Source: an uncultured Elioraea sp. (lineage in GTDB: Bacteria > Pseudomonadota > Alphaproteobacteria > Acetobacterales > Acetobacteraceae). Taken from it: 64,000 bases of DNA. Shown here one piece after another: positions 59,107-64,000 of this stretch. Each line of letters opens with the position of its first letter. The stretch's first letter is position 1. Below the pieces are notes generated by a model that saw nothing but the letters and a program-made list of their open reading frames with translations, had not been told where the DNA came from and did not search any database. The translations under genes were made by a program, and so were the position numbers. The stretch covers positions 1 through 64,000 of the forward strand of contig CALFVI010000021.1 of assembly GCA_937928775.1 (NCBI GenBank). The letters run 5' to 3'.

Positions 59107-60256
59107 AGTTCTCCGCGATCACAGTACGGGCAGCACGCGAGGCAGCGACATAAGAACGCTCGGCGTCCTGCATCTTCACCTCGAACGGCGCAAGGTCGGG
59201 GAAGGTGTGCATCAGCTTCGTCATCATCCACGAGAAGCGCTCGGTTCGCCAGACCCGCGCCAGCGCCGTGGCCGAGTAGGCGTCGAGTGCCGCCTCGTCG
59301 CCCGTGCCGAGGAAGCTGATGGCGGCGCGGGCGGCGTACCAGGCATCGGCGGCGGCAAGATTGAGTCCCTTCGCGCCCGTCGGCGGTACGACGTGGGCCG
59401 CATCGCCAAGCAGAAGCAGATGCCCGATCCGCATCGGTTCAGCGACGAAACTGCGCAAGGGCGCGATCGACCGCTCGATCGCCGGCCCATCCTGCACGCG
59501 CGCTGCGATCTCGGCCGGAAGGCGACGACGAAGCTCGGTCCAGAACCGCTCCTCCGGCCAATCCTCCAGCCTCTCACCAGCCAAGACCTGGACGTAGTAG
59601 CGGCTGCGTGTGGGCGAGCGCATGGAACACAGAGCAAAACCCCGGTCGGACGCGGCGTAGACGAGCTCCTCGTGCGCGGGAGGAACATCGGCCAGCACAC
59701 CGAGCCAGCCGAACGGGTAGGAGATCTCGTAGCTCTTCAGAGCCTCGGGGGGCAGGGCCCGCCGGGCGAGGCCATGGTAGCCATCGCAGCCGAACACCAG
59801 CCGACAGGAGACGACCACCGTCTCGCCAGCGCGGCAACAGACCACGCGCGGCGCGTCATCGAGATTCTCGATCGCGACCGCTTCGGTATCGAACAGCAGC
59901 GGCAGGCCTGATGCTTCGCGATGCGCAACGAGATCGCGTACCACCTCTGTCTGCCCGTAGACCGTGACATGCCGGCCAGGGACGAGATCGGGGAAGGCGA
60001 TGCGCACCGTCGTCTCGCCGAAAGCCAGCACGAAACCCTCGTGCACAAGGCCCTCGCGATCAAGACGGGAGGCAGCGCCAACGTGACGCAACGTCTCGAC
60101 AGTGGACTGTTCGAGCACGCCGGCACGCACGCGCTGCAGCACGTAGTCGCGCGCGCGGTGTTCGACGATCACGGTCTCCACCCCAGCCTTGGCGAGCAGA
60201 GCGGCTGAGATCAAACCCGCCGGCCCGGCACCGATGATGCAGACGTCGGTTCGCAC
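59084..60256 (-). CDS. pobA: 4-hydroxybenzoate 3-monooxygenase
   Basis: 390 aa, the typical PobA length, from a GTG at 60256 with GGGAGCGGGGGAGG just before it. FAD motifs: GAGPAGL (9-15), the DG motif FGCDGYHG, and the GD motif LLLGDAAHVVPPTGAKGLNLA. It hydroxylates 4-hydroxybenzoate to protocatechuate using NAD(P)H. First gene of the operon; the long frame upstream of the GTG is not protein-like. No pobR-type regulator lies beside it. Confidence 0.94.
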   Translation of the reverse strand: MRTDVCIIGAGPAGLISAALLAKAGVETVIVEHRARDYVLQRVRAGVLEQSTVETLRHVGAASRLDREGLVHEGFVLAFGETTVRIAFPDLVPGRHVTVYGQTEVVRDLVAHREASGLPLLFDTEAVAIENLDDAPRVVCCRAGETVVVSCRLVFGCDGYHGLARRALPPEALKSYEISYPFGWLGVLADVPPAHEELVYAASDRGFALCSMRSPTRSRYYVQVLAGERLEDWPEERFWTELRRRLPAEIAARVQDGPAIERSIAPLRSFVAEPMRIGHLLLLGDAAHVVPPTGAKGLNLAAADAWYAARAAISFLGTGDEAALDAYSATALARVWRTERFSWMMTKLMHTFPDLAPFEVKMQDAERSYVAASRAARTVIAENYVGLPLD

Positions 60257-61230
60257 CCTCCCCCGCTCCCTTGATGCTCTGTCCTGAACATAAGGCGGTG
60301 AGAGGATACTCAGGGCGCAGCAGACCGCTAGAGGTGACCTGAGACGGACCGGACGTGGCGTGACGTAAGCAAGCGGCCTGTCAGAAGTCTCCGCGGCGAA
60401 GCCTTTCCCTGGGCATGGACCGGCCTCGGTCTGTAAAAACGCCCGGGCTGGTAACGCGACCTTGGGCACAGCGGCCAGTCGATGGTCGTGGCGCAGGGCG
60501 TGTTGGATCTTGGAACCGTTGTTGTGGATCTCCGGCGCAGCGGTACTGTTGCGGCTGTTGGTGCGCGAGGAGGCGCAGCCCTCGCCGAAGACCTTTCTGA
60601 GGCCTTGGTGGACGACCTACTCCTTTCGCATGCGAGAGATCCTCTCGCCGTGCTGCTGGTCTGGCATCGGCCGACGCCTCTCGCCCAACGCGATGCCACA
60701 GCCGCTCGCTTGTGTCCGGACGTGCTCGGCCCTGACAGAGTTTCTGGCTTTGGCGCAAAGGCTTGGTCGGCGTAGGTTGCACGCTGCATCGCAAGCCATC
60801 TGCCACCGGCCTAGGCGCCGCCGCGGCAAGGCCTCTGCCAGAGCCTGGATGGGCTTCGCCAGCCGAACCCTCCGACGAGCCTTTCAGCCGCATGGTCCTG
60901 CTGACGCGTCTTTCCTCTGACGCTCCTAGAGAGGCACAGATTGCGGAATTCCTTGACCTGGGCGAGTCGCGCAAAGGGGTCCCACTCGCCGGAATAACCC
61001 GGGGCTTCTTTGGCGCCCCGGCAATGCTGCCGTGCATGCGCTGCAGCGAGCGAAGGTATCCGCCACTGAGAGTCTGTCGCCCTCGCCGCCATGTTCGCCG
61101 CATTCATCCAGTGCCGGTCGATCGCTACATCCGCCGCCGTTCCAACGAACGAAGCAACCGGGAGTGAAGCACGATCGGCAGGCCGTTCTTCGGCACCCTT
61201 TTCCAACGGCGCAGAGGCACACCGTCAGTC
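60257..61230. other. Gene-free region between pobA and cas6
   Basis: About 1 kb. Open frames exist on both strands, the best being a 97-codon frame at 60482-60775 (plus) starting MVVAQGVLDL, but it lacks a ribosome-binding site and matches no family I recognise; codon use is looser than in the genes around it. The opposite strand is open too, in several frames with stops between them, which might be decayed mobile-element sequence, but no transposase motif was found. No CRISPR repeat is visible. It must contain the pobA promoter and possibly that of cas6. Confidence 0.5.
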
Positions 61231-61258
61231 TTTGACAATGTTGCTTTGACAATGTTGC
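61231..61258 (+). repeat. Perfect 14-bp tandem duplication containing TTGACA
   Basis: TTTGACAATGTTGC occurs twice without a gap (61231-61244, 61245-61258), 43 bp upstream of the cas6 start. Each copy carries TTGACA, the -35 consensus, but no good -10 lies 16-18 bp after either copy. It could be a regulator-binding repeat or a recent duplication. Confidence 0.85.
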
Positions 61259-61300
61259 CATCTGTTGCGCAAGCTGGCGCCAGCGGCTTTTAATGGGGCG

Positions 61301-62194
61301 ATGGCAGCGACCTTTAGCCTCCAGCGCGTCCGCCTGCTTGACTTTACGTTCGTGCCCAGTGCGACCGTGCTGGTTCAGTCGTACCCTGGGTCGGCGTGGC
61401 GAGGTGCGTTCGGGCATGCTCTGAAGCGAATGGTCTGCGCCATGCGTTTTAGGCCTTGCGATGGCTGCCCCTTGTCCGCTGTTTGCATATACCCCGCATT
61501 TTTCGGATCAGGTCAGGCGAATGCGGGGAGCCGCCCCTTCATCCTCTGCCCTGATCGTGCGCCAAAAGACGGTCTTCTCCAAGCCGGCCAGCCTTTCCGG
61601 CTGCGAATGACCCTGCTGCCAGCGGCGCAGCAAATTGCTCCCTATGCTGTGCGTGCCCTGCTCGCAGCAGCCGAGAACGGGCTAACGGCGCGCCGTGTGC
61701 AGCTCGCTTGCACTGACATTCGCAACGCGACGACAGGTTTGCCGGTGGATCTTTCGCTCCCCCTACCAGAGCCGGTAAGCGTGACATGCCCCCCGGCGCC
61801 AACGGCCGTGCGGCTGCACATCACTACGCCGCTTCGCATCCGTCTGCGTGGTGACTTGCTCACCGGGCGCACTCTGTTGCCCGAGCACCTGCTTGCCGCG
61901 TCTGTTCGACGCTTGCGGTCGCTCGGCATGGCCCTGCCGCAGGTGAACGATGAAACTTTGCGCCAAAGTCCTGCCACCCTCCGCTTCACCGAGTGCCGCC
62001 TCGGTTGGCTGGAGACGACTCGCTTGTCCAGCCGGCAGAATGCGCGCTTACAGATGGGCGGGATCGTTGGCGAGGCGACGCTAAACCTCAGCGGCGCCCC
62101 TCACATTTGGCCGCTGCTTTGGGCTGCGTCCATCCTGCACCTCGGCAAGGGCGCCAGCATGGGTTTCGGGCGCATCCAGCTCGAGGCTCTCTAA
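61301..62194 (+). CDS. cas6: CRISPR-associated endoribonuclease Cas6 (RAMP)
   Basis: 297 aa. Matches the PF10040 group of Cas6. The N-terminal ferredoxin-like part has YPGSAWRGAFGHALKRMVC (about 28-46) and a cysteine set C46, C53, C56, C62 that could bind zinc. The C-terminal RAMP domain ends with the glycine-rich LHLGKGASMGFGRIQLE. Cas6 cuts pre-crRNA within repeats. The next gene begins 1 bp after its stop. ATG 61301 lacks a strong ribosome-binding site; an in-frame TTG at 61265 is an alternative. No CRISPR array is in the window. Confidence 0.92.
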   Translation: MAATFSLQRVRLLDFTFVPSATVLVQSYPGSAWRGAFGHALKRMVCAMRFRPCDGCPLSAVCIYPAFFGSGQANAGSRPFILCPDRAPKDGLLQAGQPFRLRMTLLPAAQQIAPYAVRALLAAAENGLTARRVQLACTDIRNATTGLPVDLSLPLPEPVSVTCPPAPTAVRLHITTPLRIRLRGDLLTGRTLLPEHLLAASVRRLRSLGMALPQVNDETLRQSPATLRFTECRLGWLETTRLSSRQNARLQMGGIVGEATLNLSGAPHIWPLLWAASILHLGKGASMGFGRIQLEAL

Positions 62195-62195
62195 C

Positions 62196-63269
62196 ATGCT
62201 GCGGCGGCTGCACCTTCTCGCACTCACTGGCCTGTCGCCGCAGGTGGTGACCGAAACACTGTGGTGCCTTGCCAAGGCGGCCCAACCGCGCCTGCCATGC
62301 CGCATCACCGTGCTGACGACCAGCGCCGGCCGCAATCTCGGGGAAGCGCTGCTGCCGGAGGCACTGGCGCGGCTGGCGGCGCAACTCGGCACTGTATTTC
62401 CGCAACCCGAGTGGCGGGTTCTGAGCGGGGCGGCGGGCGAGCTGCTCGATGATATCGTTACGGAATCGGACAATCGCGCAGCGGCCGATGCAATCCTGAC
62501 AGAAATCGCTGCCGCGACGCTCGATCCGCAGACCGATTTGCATGTCTCAATCGCCGGTGGGCGTAAAACTATGGGCGCGCTCGCCGCGCTGTCCCTCAGC
62601 CTGTGCGGGCGCGAGGGAGATGTGCTGTCGCACGTGCTGGTCGATCCGCGCTTCCAGAGCCGACCGGACTTCTTCTTCCCACCCGACCCGCCGGAGCTCC
62701 TTGCGTTGCCGGACGGCACCCAGCTCAGCACCGCCCAGGCCGGCTTGACCCTCGCGGAAATCCCTTTTGTCCGGCTGCGGGCGCAATGGCGTCCGGCAAA
62801 GGAGCAAGGCGCCTTCGCAGACGCTGTGCGCACAGTTCAGCAGCGCCTCTTGCCAACGCAGCTTGAGCTCGACGTATCGTGCTCGGTGGTGCGAGTCGGT
62901 CAGCAACAGCTGCGGCTGCCACCCTCCCTTTTCGGAACGTTCTGGTGGTTTGCGGAACGCTGCCGCACCGGGGCGCCGCCCGTCTGCTGGCGACGTGACG
63001 CTGAAGCTCAGGCGCTTGGTCGGTCGCTTCTGAACGTCCTGCGTCGGGCAGGCGTGCACAACATCGTAGCCCTGGAACGGGCGCTCGCTCAGGGTTTGGA
63101 GCGGAGTTACCTCGCCGAGAAAGTGTCTCGGCTGAACCGGAACTTCCGCGAAGCGTTTGGCCCGGCGGCGGAGCCACTCATGATCCGCGCCGAGGGCCGC
63201 CGACCATTCACCGCCTATCGCCTTGCCCTGCCGCCGGAGGCGATCTCGATCATCGGAGAGTCGACGTGA
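62196..63269 (+). CDS. CARF-domain CRISPR protein, NE0113/Csm6-like, with C-terminal winged-helix-like region
   Basis: 357 aa. Residues 1-200 form a CARF domain: LLALTGLSPQVVTETLW (7-23), VLTTSAG (39-45), SIAGGRKTMGALAALSLSL (118-136). These are hallmarks of the NE0113 (TIGR02584) group, whose CARF domains sense or cleave cyclic oligoadenylate from Cas10. Residues about 225-355 look like a winged helix: LRLPPSLFGTFWWFAERC, then LLNVLRRAGVHNI, EKVSRLNRNFREAFG and a GRRPFTAYRLALP wing. An R283-x4-H288 pattern is present, but the surroundings do not look like a HEPN domain. It may be a ring nuclease, an effector or a regulator. Confidence 0.85.
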   Translation: MLRRLHLLALTGLSPQVVTETLWCLAKAAQPRLPCRITVLTTSAGRNLGEALLPEALARLAAQLGTVFPQPEWRVLSGAAGELLDDIVTESDNRAAADAILTEIAAATLDPQTDLHVSIAGGRKTMGALAALSLSLCGREGDVLSHVLVDPRFQSRPDFFFPPDPPELLALPDGTQLSTAQAGLTLAEIPFVRLRAQWRPAKEQGAFADAVRTVQQRLLPTQLELDVSCSVVRVGQQQLRLPPSLFGTFWWFAERCRTGAPPVCWRRDAEAQALGRSLLNVLRRAGVHNIVALERALAQGLERSYLAEKVSRLNRNFREAFGPAAEPLMIRAEGRRPFTAYRLALPPEAISIIGEST

Positions 63270-64000
63270 CCTCGGAGCCGCTAACGCCAATCGAAGCTTC
63301 CCTGGCGGGCCTGTTGCACGACATCGGCAAGCTCGCCCAACGCGCGCATCCGAACGAAAACGTGTTAGCCAAAGCCTATGCCGACGCAGGGCGGGATCTT
63401 GGCGGCACGGAAAGCGCCATTCTTCCCCAGCGCGAGGGCCGCTACACCCATCGCCACGCGCTGTGGAGCGACTACGCGCTGCTCGCGGCAACACGGAAGG
63501 GCGCACGCTGGCCAGCAGGCGTGGACGGCGCACGAGTGGAGGCAGTCGCTGTTCGCCATCACGCCCCCCGCCAGGACGACGTGGGAGATTGGATCATCGC
63601 CGAGGCCGACCGTCTCGCCTCGGGCCTCGAGCGCAAGCAACGCGACGAGGAGGCCGAGGCGGAGGAGCAGAGCCTGCGTGAGGTGGAGCTGGAGGCCCTT
63701 CTGCCTGCTCTCGACATCGGCCAGGGCAAACCCGGCAAATTAGCGCTGCGGCATCTCGCTGAGGAGCTGTCGCCGGAGGCTCTCATTCCGCACCACACCA
63801 GCCCACAGGACCAACCGCGCCGCTATGGTGTTCTGTGGGACTCCTGGTCGAACAAATTCATCGAAGTCGCACGTCACGGCCTTTCACCCCGTCGTTTCGA
63901 GCAGGCCGTCCTCGGCCTGTCAGCGCAGCTGCTGTGGGCTGTCCCCTCCTCTACCGTTGATCAGCCTGACGTGTCGCTGCACGACCACGCCCGTGCTGTC
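63266..64000 (+). CDS. cas10: Type III CRISPR effector Cas10/Csm1, N-terminal 245 codons (runs off window end)
   Basis: GTG start overlapping the CARF gene stop by 4 bp. The N-terminus has the HD nuclease motif H18-D19 in ASLAGLLHDIGKLAQ, followed by HRHALWSDYALLA and AVAVRHHAP, and the type III-A Cas10 signature EADRLASGLER (about 117-127). A charged run with many Glu residues follows. Late in the fragment DVSLHDHARA matches Cas10 before the first Palm domain. The GGDD cyclase site is outside the window. Type III-A is most likely; III-D cannot be excluded without downstream genes. Confidence 0.93.
   Translation, partial: MTSEPLTPIEASLAGLLHDIGKLAQRAHPNENVLAKAYADAGRDLGGTESAILPQREGRYTHRHALWSDYALLAATRKGARWPAGVDGARVEAVAVRHHAPRQDDVGDWIIAEADRLASGLERKQRDEEAEAEEQSLREVELEALLPALDIGQGKPGKLALRHLAEELSPEALIPHHTSPQDQPRRYGVLWDSWSNKFIEVARHGLSPRRFEQAVLGLSAQLLWAVPSSTVDQPDVSLHDHARAV

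Noticed and set aside
60482-60775. 97-codon plus-strand frame as a gene between pobA and cas6
   Set aside because: No ribosome-binding site, no recognisable domain and atypical codon use; the opposite strand is equally open.
60300-61230. CRISPR array upstream of cas6
   Set aside because: No unit of about 28-37 bp recurs with regular spacing; the only repeat is a single 14-bp tandem duplication.
61232-61251. Classical sigma-70 promoter for cas6 at the doubled TTGACA
   Set aside because: No acceptable TATAAT-like hexamer lies 16-18 bp downstream of either copy.
62196-63269. Csm6-type HEPN RNase on the basis of R283-x4-H288
   Set aside because: The pattern is short and common; the surrounding residues look like a winged helix, so it is kept only as an alternative.

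Overview
The window is a high-GC (roughly two-thirds G+C) bacterial chromosome segment. Gene content and order point to an alphaproteobacterium, most likely Rhodospirillales/Acetobacteraceae: argS-SPOR-nagZ-M50-scpA-scpB-tatABC-serS on one strand, tolC-popZ-valS, a split F1 operon atpHAGDC, an NDUFS4-type complex I subunit, two TRAP transporters and MbfA. This placement is inference from gene order and protein character; no database was consulted.

Layout. 1-3.3 kb: the 5' end of an SDR oxidoreductase and a complete TRAP transporter operon (dctPQM). 3.6-4.3 kb: decayed remains of an iron/siderophore (FecCD/FecE-type) ABC transporter. 4.3-5.0 kb: tRNA-Arg(TCT), a complex I NDUFS4-like subunit, tRNA-Pro(TGG). 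5.1-14.8 kb (minus strand): a tightly packed housekeeping run reading argS, SPOR protein, nagZ, site-2 protease, scpA, scpB, an iron-type ABC ATPase, tatA, tatB, tatC, serS. 14.9-23.1 kb: an A-type Fe-S carrier, ilvD, valS, popZ, tolC, and an isoaspartate methyltransferase homologue. 23.3-24.3 kb: tRNA-Cys, tRNA-Asn, a 24-bp tandem repeat and about 730 bp without a convincing gene. 24.3-30.3 kb: a diiron protein and the F1 ATP synthase operon. 30.6-41.4 kb: threonine synthase-like enzyme, MFS exporter, DUF2076 protein, S49 peptidase, glyQS, pyruvate phosphate dikinase, an isoprenylcysteine-methyltransferase-like protein. 41.4-50.5 kb: ygfZ, then an overlapping cell-surface polysaccharide operon (GT9, GT2, O-antigen ligase, GT4, asparagine synthetase) followed by pyrC and convergent xth. 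50.8-51.7 kb: the MbfA ferritin/VIT1 iron exporter.

51.8-60.3 kb (minus strand) is a self-contained nine-gene catabolic operon: pobA, pcaH, pcaG, a BKACE (DUF849) enzyme, pcaB, pcaD, then TRAP dctP, dctQ, dctM. It would import an aromatic acid, hydroxylate 4-hydroxybenzoate to protocatechuate, cleave the ring and carry it to beta-ketoadipate. The BKACE is a plausible replacement for the CoA-transferase/thiolase end of the pathway. No pcaC and no regulator are seen.

60.3-61.3 kb has no recognisable gene and ends in a perfect 14-bp tandem duplication. From 61.3 kb to the window edge lies the start of a type III CRISPR-Cas operon: cas6, a CARF-domain protein of the NE0113/Csm6-like group carrying a C-terminal winged-helix-like region, and the HD-domain half of cas10. 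The genes are spaced by 1 bp and then overlap by 4 bp. This cyclic-oligoadenylate-type module, cut off by the window end, is the most unusual part of the sequence. The second notable signal is an apparent +1 G in a seven-G tract inside the GT2 glycosyltransferase, which joins its frame to that of the O-antigen ligase.
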